Source: CAYGDP01 sp964348665 (GTDB lineage Bacteria; Verrucomicrobiota; Verrucomicrobiia; Palsa-1439; CAYGDP01). From it: a stretch of DNA of 64,000 bases. The notes beneath the pieces were generated by a model. That model was not told the DNA's origin. It saw nothing but the letters and a program-made list of their open reading frames with translations, and ran no database searches. Shown piece by piece: positions 8,057 through 16,033 of the stretch; position 1 is the first letter of the stretch, and each line of letters begins with the position of its first letter. Made by a program: the position numbers and the translations under genes. The DNA lies in the NCBI GenBank assembly GCA_964348665.1, contig CAYGDP010000016.1:15740-79739 (forward strand), written 5' to 3'.

Positions 8057-10065
8057 ACGCCGAGCGAACCCGAATCCGGGATACTGCTGCCGCAAAATGG
8101 ACCGCAGTACACGCGGAAGCCCTTGTTAAACGAAAAAACAATCAATTCAGCGAAGCCATTTCGTTGTACGATGATTTCGTGCGCCGTGTGATGAGTTTTG
8201 AGACACTTCGCGCCAACGCAAAAACCGAGTGGCAAAAGACTTTGGACGATAAAAAGGCGTTCGAGGAACGGCAAGTGGTTGTTGCCGCCACTCTCGACCG
8301 CGACCGGGATGCTCGATTCCAGGCGGCGACCCGGCCGATTATCACCGCGCTGATTCTGACACAGCAATTTGAAAAGGCGCAGCAGGCGGCGCGTGTTTTG
8401 AGCACGACCATTGACGCGGATCTGAAGGAGCGAATTCCCAATTTCCAAAACGATGTGGACCGGCTTGTCATTCTCAAGCAGGCAATCCTGGCGCGCTGGA
8501 AGGATAAGCCAAGTCCTCCTATGTCGATCACTATTACCACGGGTGAGGTAAAGACCGGCGAGATTGTCAAAGGCGATGCGGATAGTTTCACTTTGGAGCG
8601 GAAATCCGCCTTTGGATCGAGTTCCCTTCCAATTCCGTGGGCCTCCGTGCAACCCGCCAGCGCGATCGATTTGTTTCGTATTTCGTTGGACCCCAAAAAT
8701 GCGGATGAACTGCTCGCCTACGCCCTTTTATTGCAGTACCACGGCCAATTTGCCGATGCTCGTGTCGTTTTGCAATCGGCGTTGGTGATAGATCCCTCCA
8801 AAGGAGCCATTTTGAAAGTGGCACTTGGCCGGCTCGATGAACGCGAGTCAGCGCAACGGGAAATGATGGCAGCCGAACTATGGAAACAAATTCAAGCAAG
8901 CTTTGACGCAAAACAATGGGCGGTTGCGCAGGCGGGGATTGTGAAATTGAAAGACAAGTTCGCCAACACCCAGGTTGTCGAGGAGAATGCCAAAGATAAA
9001 ATCCCACGGATTGAAATGATGGCCGGCGGCTGGGTCGCTCAATCGAAAGAATTACAAGAGAAAATCAATTTGGTGAGAAGCAAGGGAAACCGTTCCATTT
9101 CCGTCGAGCGAACTGGTAGACCCAACACACTCGAGGCAGCCATCAAAGAGGCGCGGAGTGGAGATCTGATTGTGTTGGGAGAGGGTGTTTATCCTGAACT
9201 CATCGAGACGAGAATCGAAAAACTGGACATTACCGCTTCACCGGGGACAATGCCGGTCGTGTCGGGCCCTGTTCGCCTGCCGAATCCAAATTCCTGGATT
9301 AACTTCTCCGGCATCATTTTTACCGGCCTCGACAAGCACTCGTCCGAGCCGGGTCTGCTTCGCTCCATCGAAATAGGTCCTATCGGAGATTCCGCGCCCA
9401 CCGGTACAATTACGTTTACCAATTGTGCGTTTCTCTCCGAGGGAATTATCATCAATCGAATGGAAAAGGTAAGCATTGAGAAAAGCATCTTTAGCACGTC
9501 GGGCACCAATGTCACTCTCTTCAGTCCGCAATGTCAGTTCACGTTTCAGCATAACACCATCGTTGCTCCCTTGCTCGCGCGCGAGCGGACGGCAGACTTC
9601 CGGCACGCGTCGTTTTGGCTGCGTCACGGATTTCAGAGGGAATTGCAATGGAGACTCGTCATTGAAAACAATATTTTTGCCAGGCCGGAACCCATTTTTG
9701 CGTTTTTCTTACAGCCTACTGCTCTACGCGGAGGCCGGAATCGGTTGAATTCTGATTACAATTATTTTCGGCCTCGAACCGGCTGGCCTATTGCGTTTAC
9801 ACCCGGGACAGATGAAACCAATGGCCCCAACCAACTCGGCGACCTCGCCGAGTGGCAGCGAAGCTCGCAACACGACGCGAATTCGCTGTCCGTCGCCGCG
9901 CCGGGCTTTGTCGAAGATTCCGCCGGAAATTATCGGCTTCGTGCCGATTCTCCCTGTATCGGCAAAGCGAATGACACCACCAACCTCGGCGTCATTTGGA
10001 ATGAATTGCAGTGGGAGGCGTTTGAAAATACGGTTCGTCAATTGAAAGCAAAGCGCGAGAATTGA
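7942..10065 (+). CDS. Extracytoplasmic part of the kinase: helical region plus right-handed beta-helix
   Basis: The frame is open from 7873, and the stretch before the TTG at 7942 (reading TLEEQAENAFRKL) already looks like real protein, so this probably continues the upstream kinase rather than forming a separate gene. The first 350 or so residues are helical and TPR-like (repeated Ala/Leu/Asp patterns, LLQYHGQFADARVVLQSAL). From about residue 380 a parallel beta-helix of the pectate-lyase/DUF1565 type appears: TLEAAIKEARSGDLIVLGEG, then stacked strands and NxxFxx turns, ending with the common RLRADSPCIGKA motif. Fused to a transmembrane kinase, it would act as an outer sensor for a polysaccharide or wall component. 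Calling it a sensor is inference. Confidence 0.8.
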   Translation: MQSQANELLTAGSFSDADTVYASSWPNQFRGTQAWQLLNAERTRIRDTAAAKWTAVHAEALVKRKNNQFSEAISLYDDFVRRVMSFETLRANAKTEWQKTLDDKKAFEERQVVVAATLDRDRDARFQAATRPIITALILTQQFEKAQQAARVLSTTIDADLKERIPNFQNDVDRLVILKQAILARWKDKPSPPMSITITTGEVKTGEIVKGDADSFTLERKSAFGSSSLPIPWASVQPASAIDLFRISLDPKNADELLAYALLLQYHGQFADARVVLQSALVIDPSKGAILKVALGRLDERESAQREMMAAELWKQIQASFDAKQWAVAQAGIVKLKDKFANTQVVEENAKDKIPRIEMMAGGWVAQSKELQEKINLVRSKGNRSISVERTGRPNTLEAAIKEARSGDLIVLGEGVYPELIETRIEKLDITASPGTMPVVSGPVRLPNPNSWINFSGIIFTGLDKHSSEPGLLRSIEIGPIGDSAPTGTITFTNCAFLSEGIIINRMEKVSIEKSIFSTSGTNVTLFSPQCQFTFQHNTIVAPLLARERTADFRHASFWLRHGFQRELQWRLVIENNIFARPEPIFAFFLQPTALRGGRNRLNSDYNYFRPRTGWPIAFTPGTDETNGPNQLGDLAEWQRSSQHDANSLSVAAPGFVEDSAGNYRLRADSPCIGKANDTTNLGVIWNELQWEAFENTVRQLKAKREN

Positions 10066-10082
10066 CAGCGAGCCTTTTTCGC

Positions 10083-11201
10083 ATGAAACACATCACCGGA
10101 ACGATCCTCGTCACGTGGCTCTCGGTGATCGCGGGATTCGCTCACGATTACTTTCCGGGTTTCGCCCAATCCATCCTTCATGTTCAGGAAAACGAGCTTC
10201 GATATGAATTGAACCTCGGTGCACCCGAATTGGCGGCGGTCGCCTCGATTGATTTGGATCGGAACAATCAGATCAGCGGTGAAGAAATTTCCAGAGCGGA
10301 ACCCATCATCGCCGAGTACATTCGCAAACATCTGCTACTGTCTGTCAAGCGCAAGCCGTTGCTTGGGAAAATGATCCAGTTGGAATTGCATACGCATAGC
10401 GGCAATCGGGCGCTTCCGCCGCAGGAGATTGTCCCTCTGGATGCCAAGGTTTTTATCTCCGTCATCCTGGTGTTCCCCTACCCCAAAACCGGAGGAGATC
10501 TCGACGTTCGATACTCGATTTTCATTGAGGCCAACAAAGATTACACGTGCCCGGCGCGAATTTTGCACGAGGGAGAGGAACTCGCCTTCACGTTTTCCAG
10601 TCGAGAACCTTTGCGCAAAATCCGCCTGGCTTCACACTTCCAAATGCGGGTCGCCCAAGCACGGGATTTTTTCAGGCACGGCGTCTTTCATTTGCTAACC
10701 GGCTACGATCATATGTTATTTTTGCTCTCCCTTTTGCTTGTCAGTAAACATCTCCGCGAAGTCGTGATTATCATCACGGCTTTTACGATTTCTCACACCG
10801 TCACACTGTCACTCGCCGCGCTAAATATATTTGTACTTCCGACGCGATTCACCGAGTCCATCATCGCCTTGAGCATCGCCTATGTAGCCATCGAAAATCT
10901 CCGTGGCAAACATTTTGCCCCGCGTTGGGCTACCACGTTTTGCTTTGGATTCATCCACGGCTTTGGCTTTGCCAGCACCCTTGGCAATCTCGGAATCAAA
11001 CAATCTTCCTTGGCGATTTCCTTGGTAAGTTTCAATGTCGGTGTCGAATTCGGCCAGTTGATCGTCGTCCTTCTTGCCTGGTATCCACTCCAGTATCTAT
11101 CCAAGCGCCGCAACCACCGCCAATTCGTCGTTGCCGCTTCCACGCTCGTGATCGTTCTATCCTTCTATTGGTTCGTCCAACGGGCGTTTTTTATAAAATA
11201 A
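10083..11201 (+). CDS. HupE/UreJ-family membrane protein with EF-hand-like segment
   Basis: A 372-residue protein that starts with a signal peptide and HDYFPGF. A periplasmic domain (about residues 20-190) includes DLDRNNQISGEE, a good match to an EF-hand calcium loop. The C-terminal half is a HupE/UreJ_2 membrane region: GYDHMLFLLSLLL, ITAFTISHTVTLSL, FGFIHGFGFAS and SFNVGVEFGQ carry the conserved His, Asp and Glu residues across about six helices. Relatives are thought to move nickel, cobalt or other metal ions, but this subgroup has no proven substrate. It follows the kinase/beta-helix gene by 17 nt and may be cotranscribed. Part of its 3' end is repeated at 11909-11971. Confidence 0.75.
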   Translation: MKHITGTILVTWLSVIAGFAHDYFPGFAQSILHVQENELRYELNLGAPELAAVASIDLDRNNQISGEEISRAEPIIAEYIRKHLLLSVKRKPLLGKMIQLELHTHSGNRALPPQEIVPLDAKVFISVILVFPYPKTGGDLDVRYSIFIEANKDYTCPARILHEGEELAFTFSSREPLRKIRLASHFQMRVAQARDFFRHGVFHLLTGYDHMLFLLSLLLVSKHLREVVIIITAFTISHTVTLSLAALNIFVLPTRFTESIIALSIAYVAIENLRGKHFAPRWATTFCFGFIHGFGFASTLGNLGIKQSSLAISLVSFNVGVEFGQLIVVLLAWYPLQYLSKRRNHRQFVVAASTLVIVLSFYWFVQRAFFIK

Positions 11202-11202
11202 A

Positions 11203-11319
11203 TGTAGGCCGATTTTATCGCCGCTTCACCCTCCAAACATCACGGTGGGCAGGCAGAGGTGTCCTACACAACGCCCCAATGAACATTTCTGCATTGTAGG
11301 CCGACTCTGTGAGTCGGCG
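11203..11319. repeat. REP-type palindromic repeats, first block
   Basis: A degenerate unit begins at 11203 (TGTAGGCCG) and ends with the inverted TCCTACA near 11274. A complete 25-nt unit of the form TGTAGGCCGACT...AGTCGGCG follows at 11295-11319. The block mirrors a second one at 11973-12085, including the stretch AACATTTCTGCAT just before the last unit. Confidence 0.75.
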
Positions 11320-11322
11320 AAA

Positions 11323-11808
11323 TTACCACCAATTGAGCCGGTGGATCTCCCCAGCGAATTTCCAACTGGCGTTTTCTTTAACCAATCCCGCACGAACAGG
11401 ATTAGCTTCGATGTATGCCCATTTTTCGGAATAACTCTCGCTGTTGCGAAGAATATGGTCGAAGAAACCTGCCTGCCAGAATGGGCCACGAAGTCCTTCG
11501 CGCCGCCAATGAGCGGCCAAGAATTTCTTCAAACTGCCAACCCAACGCGAAAGAGCGGATGGCCCTGCTGCAGAAACAAAGATGTGAATATGGTCGGGCA
11601 TTAGCACATATTTCCCGACCCAAACATTTGCCTTGGTTGGTGATGCCTCGCAAAAAACGACGAATTGGCGATGGACGTTATCTTGCGCCAAGATTCGCAC
11701 ACGACTGGCCATGCAAATCGTGAGAAAGAAAATGGGGTAGGCCTTAGTGTCGAACGATGACAACCGACGCAACCGTCTAGGAAAATGGTTTTGGTCTGCA
11801 ACGTCCAT
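11323..11808 (-). CDS. REP-associated tyrosine transposase (RAYT)
   Basis: A 161-residue Y1/IS200-like HUH endonuclease. LMPDHIHIFV contains the paired histidines of the HUH motif, and the family's C-terminal pattern (FWQAGFFDHILRNSESYSEKWAYIEANPVRAGLV) follows, here given across about residues 104-144 with the catalytic Tyr candidates. The ATG at 11808 is preferred because longer forms would translate the neighbouring REP palindrome. RAYT enzymes bind and process REP hairpins but do not form classical IS copies. The gene is flanked on both sides by palindromes of one family (TGTAGGCCG...CGGCG), as expected of a RAYT and its cognate REPs. Confidence 0.88.
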   Translation of the reverse strand: MDVADQNHFPRRLRRLSSFDTKAYPIFFLTICMASRVRILAQDNVHRQFVVFCEASPTKANVWVGKYVLMPDHIHIFVSAAGPSALSRWVGSLKKFLAAHWRREGLRGPFWQAGFFDHILRNSESYSEKWAYIEANPVRAGLVKENASWKFAGEIHRLNWW

Positions 11809-11816
11809 GGCTGGAT

Positions 11817-11879
11817 TGTAGGCCGCCTCTGCGAGTCGGCGCAATATAAAACATCGCCGCCTCGCAGAGGCGGCCTACA
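11817..11879. repeat. Inverted pair of REP units (BIME-like)
   Basis: One unit at 11817-11841 (TGTAGGCCGCCT...) and its inverse at 11855-11879 (...GGCGGCCTACA), separated by 13 nt. Each is a hairpin by itself and together they form a larger one. The left unit overlaps the region just upstream of the RAYT start codon. Confidence 0.85.
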
Positions 11880-11899
11880 TACGACGGAAAATCTTACAT

Positions 11900-11971
11900 C
11901 GCCACACCTCCACGCTGGCCATCATCCTCTCCCTCTACTGGTTCGTCCAGAGAGCGTTTTTTGTAAAATAA
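11900..11971 (+). pseudogene. Remnant of a second hupE 3' end
   Basis: The reading frame at 11909-11971 encodes STLAIILSLYWFVQRAFFVK followed by TAA. This matches the last 20 residues of the HupE-like protein ending at 11201 (STLVIVLSFYWFVQRAFFIK) with conservative changes and several synonymous differences. Nothing upstream continues the gene. It is the tail of a diverged paralogue, or one half of an old segmental duplication. Confidence 0.8.
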
Positions 11972-11972
11972 A

Positions 11973-12085
11973 TGTAGGCCGACTCGATGAGTCGGCGTGT
12001 CATTGATTGCGCCGCTTCGCAGAAGCGGCCTACACATCGCACAAATTAACATTTCTGCATTGTAGGCCGACTCTGCGAGTCGGCG
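11973..12085. repeat. REP-type palindromic repeats, second block
   Basis: Three units: 11973-11997 (direct), 12010-12034 (inverse) and 12061-12085 (direct). The order and spacing, and the shared AACATTTCTGCAT before the last unit, correspond to the block at 11203-11319. Confidence 0.85.
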
Positions 12086-12097
12086 GTTCAATGATAG

Positions 12098-13714
12098 CTA
12101 AGCATTTGATTTTCCACTCTTCATCGCTGCCCCAATAAACCCTCGGAAAAGCGGGTGCGGCTTGAGAGGTTTGCTCTGAAATTCGGGGTGGAACTGGCTG
12201 GCCAGAAAATAGGGGTGATCTCGTAACTCGATCAGTTCAATCAGCTCGCCGTCTGTCGTGGTGCCGCCGATCCCGAATCCTTTGGCGGTCATTTTGTCAC
12301 GGTAGGCATTGTTGAATTCGTATCGGTGGCGGTGTCGCTCGGATATTTCTTTCGCGGAGTAGAGCTTTGCGGCGGTCGAATCCTTGACCAGTTTGCACTT
12401 CTGAGCGCCGAGACGCATGGTACCGCCTTTCTTGGTCACTTTGCGCTGGCTGTCGAGCATGGTGATAACCGGGTGCGATGTTGCCTCGTCAAATTCTGCG
12501 GAATTCGCCCCTTTAAGTCCGCAGACGTTGCGGGCAAATTCAATCGTGGCGATTTGCATGCCAAGACATAGACCCAGGTAGGGAATTTTTTTCTCTCGCG
12601 CAAACTGTGCGGCCTTGATTTTCCCTTCGATGCCGCGACTCCCGAAACCGCCGGGAACCAGGATGCCGCTCACGTCGCCGAGATGTTTGGCAGCCCCCTC
12701 TTTGTCAACGTCCTCCGCATCCACACGCTTGATTTCCACGCGACAATCATTGGCGATGCCGCCGTGGGTGATGGCTTCGTAAACGCTTTTGTAGCTGTCT
12801 TGCAAATCAATGTATTTCCCGACGACCGCGATCCGGGTTTTGCGAGCCGGGCTGATCAGTTTGCGCACCATTTCTTGCCAGTCGCGCATGTTGCCTGCGG
12901 GCGCATCCAGATGGAGCAACCGGCAAACCCGCTCGTCCACTCCCTCGTTTTGCAACATAAGCGGTACTTCATAGATGGAGTGCTGGACATCCTGTTCTTC
13001 GATGACGCCATCCACGGGCACATTACAGAAGAGAGAGATTTTCTGGCGGACTTCCTTGCTGATGGGTCGTTCGCTGCGGCAGATGAGAATTTGCGGTTGA
13101 ATGCCGATTTCGCGCAGTTTGGCAACGGACTGTTGAGTGGGTTTGGTTTTGATTTCGCCTGCGGCCTTGATGAACGGCACCAGAGTGACGTGAATGTAGA
13201 GGACATTTTCAAACCCGACTTCCAGCCCAAACTCGCGTATGGCTTCAAGGAATGGCAACCCCTCGATATCACCAGTCGTCCCGCCGATTTCGGTTAGAAT
13301 CACGTCCGCTTTGCTTTGTCGCGCGAGGGAATGGATTCGTTGTTTGATTTCGTCGGTCACATGCGGGATGACCTGAACGGTCTTGCCGAGAAAATCCCCA
13401 CGGCGTTCTTTCTGGATCACAGTCTCATACACTTGGCCGCTGGTGAGGTTGTTGAGCCGGGAAAGTTTGCAATTGGTAAACCGTTCGTAATGGCCGAGGT
13501 CGAGATCGGTCTCCGCGCCGTCGTCAAGCACATACACCTCGCCGTGCTGAAACGGATTCATGGTGCCTGGATCAACATTCAGATACGGGTCAAATTTCTG
13601 TAGTGTCACTTTCAATCCGCGATGCTCAAGCAATGTGCCGATGGCCGCTGCTGTCAGCCCTTTTCCAAGCGAGCTGATCACGCCACCTGTGATAAACACA
13701 TATTTGGTGCTCAT
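12098..13714 (-). CDS. pyrG: CTP synthase
   Basis: A 538-residue glutamine-dependent enzyme that makes CTP from UTP. The N-terminal synthetase domain opens with MSTKYVFITGGVISSLGKG (P-loop) and contains FQHGEVYVLDDGAETDLDLG. The C-terminal class I glutamine amidotransferase domain has GLCLGMQ (catalytic Cys) and QFHPEFQSKP (His, Glu). The ATG at 13714 gives the family's standard start. It follows the kdsB stop codon by 2 nt. KdsB consumes CTP to activate Kdo, so the coupling of these two genes makes metabolic sense and is common. Confidence 0.97.
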   Translation of the reverse strand: MSTKYVFITGGVISSLGKGLTAAAIGTLLEHRGLKVTLQKFDPYLNVDPGTMNPFQHGEVYVLDDGAETDLDLGHYERFTNCKLSRLNNLTSGQVYETVIQKERRGDFLGKTVQVIPHVTDEIKQRIHSLARQSKADVILTEIGGTTGDIEGLPFLEAIREFGLEVGFENVLYIHVTLVPFIKAAGEIKTKPTQQSVAKLREIGIQPQILICRSERPISKEVRQKISLFCNVPVDGVIEEQDVQHSIYEVPLMLQNEGVDERVCRLLHLDAPAGNMRDWQEMVRKLISPARKTRIAVVGKYIDLQDSYKSVYEAITHGGIANDCRVEIKRVDAEDVDKEGAAKHLGDVSGILVPGGFGSRGIEGKIKAAQFAREKKIPYLGLCLGMQIATIEFARNVCGLKGANSAEFDEATSHPVITMLDSQRKVTKKGGTMRLGAQKCKLVKDSTAAKLYSAKEISERHRHRYEFNNAYRDKMTAKGFGIGGTTTDGELIELIELRDHPYFLASQFHPEFQSKPLKPHPLFRGFIGAAMKSGKSNA

Positions 13715-13716
13715 GA

Positions 13717-14448
13717 TTACAGGAGCGCCTCCACGCGGGGAATATCGCCCGGCACATCCACGCCGACGGAGTTCCATTTGGTTTCGAGGACGCGGATGGC
13801 CACGCCGTTTTCAAGCGCTCGAAGCTGTTCGAGTTTCTCAGCTTGCTCCAGCGGGGTCGGTTTCAATCGCGGCCATCGTAACAGAAACGAGCGGCGGTAT
13901 GCATAGATGCCGAGATGTTTCAGGTATCGAATTTTATCGGAGGACCCGGCGTCGCGCGCAAAGGGAATCATGCTACGGGAAAAATATAACGCGTTTCTTG
14001 CGCGGTCAACAACTACCTTTACCACGTTGGGGTTGGTTTGCTCGGATGATTCCCGGATAGCGCAGGCGAGTGTTGCCATCAACGTAGCGTGATCGCGGGC
14101 AAGTGACTCTGCTAGCGAGTCAATCGCACGCGGCGAGATGAGCGGCTCGTCGCCCTGGACGTTCACAAAAATGTTGGCTCGAAGCTTTCGAGCGACTTCG
14201 GCAATTCGATCGGTCCCCGATCGATGATCGGCACGCGTAATCACCGCTCGGGCGCCAAATTGCCGTGCCGCCGCGAATATACGGGCATCGTCGGTCGCCA
14301 CGAACACCTCCGTGATTCGTCGCGCCTTGCGACATTGCTCGATGACACGCTGAAGCATTGGTTTGCCGGCGATGACGGCGAGCGGTTTGCCGGGAAAACG
14401 AGTGGATTTCCAGCGGGCTGGGATGATGACAATGGCAGACGGTTTCAC
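13717..14448 (-). CDS. kdsB: 3-deoxy-manno-octulosonate cytidylyltransferase
   Basis: A 243-residue enzyme that makes CMP-Kdo for the LPS inner core. IPARWKSTRFPGKPL is the nucleotide-binding motif (usual form PARxxSxRxPxKxL), NVQGDEPLI is the Mg2+/CTP site, and RSMIPFAR and LKHLGIYAYRRSFL are family motifs. The start is a GTG at 14446-14448 that overlaps the TGA of the upstream gmhB (GTGA), so translation is coupled. It shows, with lpxB and the heptose genes, that the organism makes LPS with Kdo. Confidence 0.95.
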   Translation of the reverse strand: MKPSAIVIIPARWKSTRFPGKPLAVIAGKPMLQRVIEQCRKARRITEVFVATDDARIFAAARQFGARAVITRADHRSGTDRIAEVARKLRANIFVNVQGDEPLISPRAIDSLAESLARDHATLMATLACAIRESSEQTNPNVVKVVVDRARNALYFSRSMIPFARDAGSSDKIRYLKHLGIYAYRRSFLLRWPRLKPTPLEQAEKLEQLRALENGVAIRVLETKWNSVGVDVPGDIPRVEALL

Positions 14449-15011
14449 GCGGCCACCGCCGTTGTCCGTGATTTCACAATCCGCCGCGCGGCAGCAGCGA
14501 GGTCGGGCATCACGAGTATATCGCGAAGTTGATCGGCTGATTTTGCCAGAGTATCTTTTCCCAAACCTGTCTCGACCAAAATCGGTATGCAACCGGCGTT
14601 TTTGCCCGTTTGGACGTCCGACAAGCGATCGCCGATCATATACGATTGAGCAAGGTCAATCCGATGCGATTTTGCTGCCGCTAGAATCGATTGGGGAGAT
14701 GGTTTTCGACAAGTGCACCCGTCGTCCGGGTGATGTGGACAGGCAAAAACGCCGTGAATTGTGACTGTCCGATCGGCGAGTATTCGGCAAAGATGATCGT
14801 TCAATCGGTTGACGTCCTCTATCGTAAAAAGTCCGCGACCCACTCCCGATTGATTGGTCACAATGAACAGCATATAACCTGCCCGTTCCAGCAATCGCAA
14901 CGCGCCCGCCGCGCGCGGGAGTAACTGGACATCTTCGGTGCGACAGATGAAATTTCGGTCTTCGATGATAGTTCCGTCGCGGTCTAAAAAAACGGCGCGG
15001 TTCATCATCAT
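14445..15011 (-). CDS. gmhB: D-glycero-D-manno-heptose 1,7-bisphosphate phosphatase
   Basis: A 188-residue HAD hydrolase. FLDRDGTI is motif I with its nucleophile Asp, VTNQSGVGRG is motif II, and GDRLSDVQTGKNAG is motif IV. The zinc-binding loop CPHHPDDGCTCRKP with its Cys/His ligands separates GmhB and HisB-N from other HADs. It removes the C7 phosphate in the ADP-heptose pathway. It overlaps hldA upstream by 4 nt and kdsB downstream by 4 nt. Confidence 0.92.
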   Translation of the reverse strand: MMMNRAVFLDRDGTIIEDRNFICRTEDVQLLPRAAGALRLLERAGYMLFIVTNQSGVGRGLFTIEDVNRLNDHLCRILADRTVTIHGVFACPHHPDDGCTCRKPSPQSILAAAKSHRIDLAQSYMIGDRLSDVQTGKNAGCIPILVETGLGKDTLAKSADQLRDILVMPDLAAAARRIVKSRTTAVAA

Positions 15012-16033
15012 TCGTCTCGCTCAAAACTTTCCAGGATTTCTCCCTGAGTGGCAGTAGCCGTGCCGAACTTTCCGACCACTACCCCGGCGGCATGGTTGGC
15101 GATAATCGCTGCTTCCATCGCAGTTGCGCCCGCCGCCAACGCCAGAGCGTAGGCTGCGATCACTGTATCCCCCGCCCCGGAAACATCGAACACTTCCCGT
15201 GCGACCGTGGGAATATGAGCCGGTCGTTTTCCTTTCTGCAACAAACACATTCCGCGTTCCCCCAATGTCATGACGAGAATTTTAGGACGCCACCGGCGCA
15301 TCAAGATTTCTCCGGCGTGCATCAATGGTCCGTCATGAAGCGGTGAGTGATGCGCCAATCGATCGTTAATACCTGCCGCGGCGAATGTCTCGCTCCGGTT
15401 CGGTGTCGCAACGGTCATATCGCGGAGATGGATGTAGTTTTGTGGCTTCGGGTCCACGGCCATCACTTTGTTTGTTGCTTTGGTAACTCGCACGATTCCG
15501 TTATAAAGCTGTTGGGTAACAAAACCTTTCGCATAATCGGCGACAACAACAGCGTCCAAGTCGAAAATTGCTTCGTGAAGATGGTCCAAGGCCAGCTTGG
15601 TCAGCCAATCAGGCAACTCGGTGCGCGTCTCGCGGTCATACCGGACAATTTGTTGATGTTGCGCGACGATCCGTGTTTTGATGGTGGTGTGGCGTTTGTC
15701 GTCTTCGAGTAACCCTTCGGTTCCGATGCCAAGGGCGGTCAGCATCTTATCAAGCCGGTCGCCCATGGAATCGGTGCCGACCACACCCATTACCGATGCC
15801 ATCGCGCCGAGCGACTGGAGGTTGCGGGCAGTGTTGGCGGCGCCTCCCGGCACGAAATCTTCCCTGGTCACATCCACGACAGGCACGGGCGCTTCAGGCG
15901 AGATGCGGCCACACCGACCCGAAATGTATTGGTCGATCATGACGTCGCCGATGACCATGACGCGCTGGCTGGCAAAGTTCGAAAGTAGCTTGCGAAGTCT
16001 TGCTTTGGTGATAGTCGGAAAATCAGATTTCAT
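15008..16033 (-). CDS. hldA: D-glycero-beta-D-manno-heptose-7-phosphate kinase (HldE N-terminal type)
   Basis: A 341-residue PfkB-family kinase. The N-terminal VMVIGDVMIDQYISG and the PVVDVTREDFVPGGAANTAR segment (about residues 50-70) are typical of RfaE domain I, and DVSGAGDTVIAAYALA contains the catalytic Asp. The cytidylyltransferase half of bifunctional HldE is missing, so this is the separate HldA form and an hldC must lie elsewhere. Overlaps of 4 nt with gmhB and with the upstream gene show a coupled operon. Confidence 0.92.
   Translation of the reverse strand: MKSDFPTITKARLRKLLSNFASQRVMVIGDVMIDQYISGRCGRISPEAPVPVVDVTREDFVPGGAANTARNLQSLGAMASVMGVVGTDSMGDRLDKMLTALGIGTEGLLEDDKRHTTIKTRIVAQHQQIVRYDRETRTELPDWLTKLALDHLHEAIFDLDAVVVADYAKGFVTQQLYNGIVRVTKATNKVMAVDPKPQNYIHLRDMTVATPNRSETFAAAGINDRLAHHSPLHDGPLMHAGEILMRRWRPKILVMTLGERGMCLLQKGKRPAHIPTVAREVFDVSGAGDTVIAAYALALAAGATAMEAAIIANHAAGVVVGKFGTATATQGEILESFERDE

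Noticed and set aside
11203..12085. CRISPR array
   Set aside because: The repeats are palindromic, occur in both orientations with irregular spacing, and surround a RAYT gene. There are no uniform spacers and no cas genes.
12683..13297. Plus-strand reading frame inside pyrG
   Set aside because: It is a shadow of the CTP synthase gene, without its own start signal or family features.
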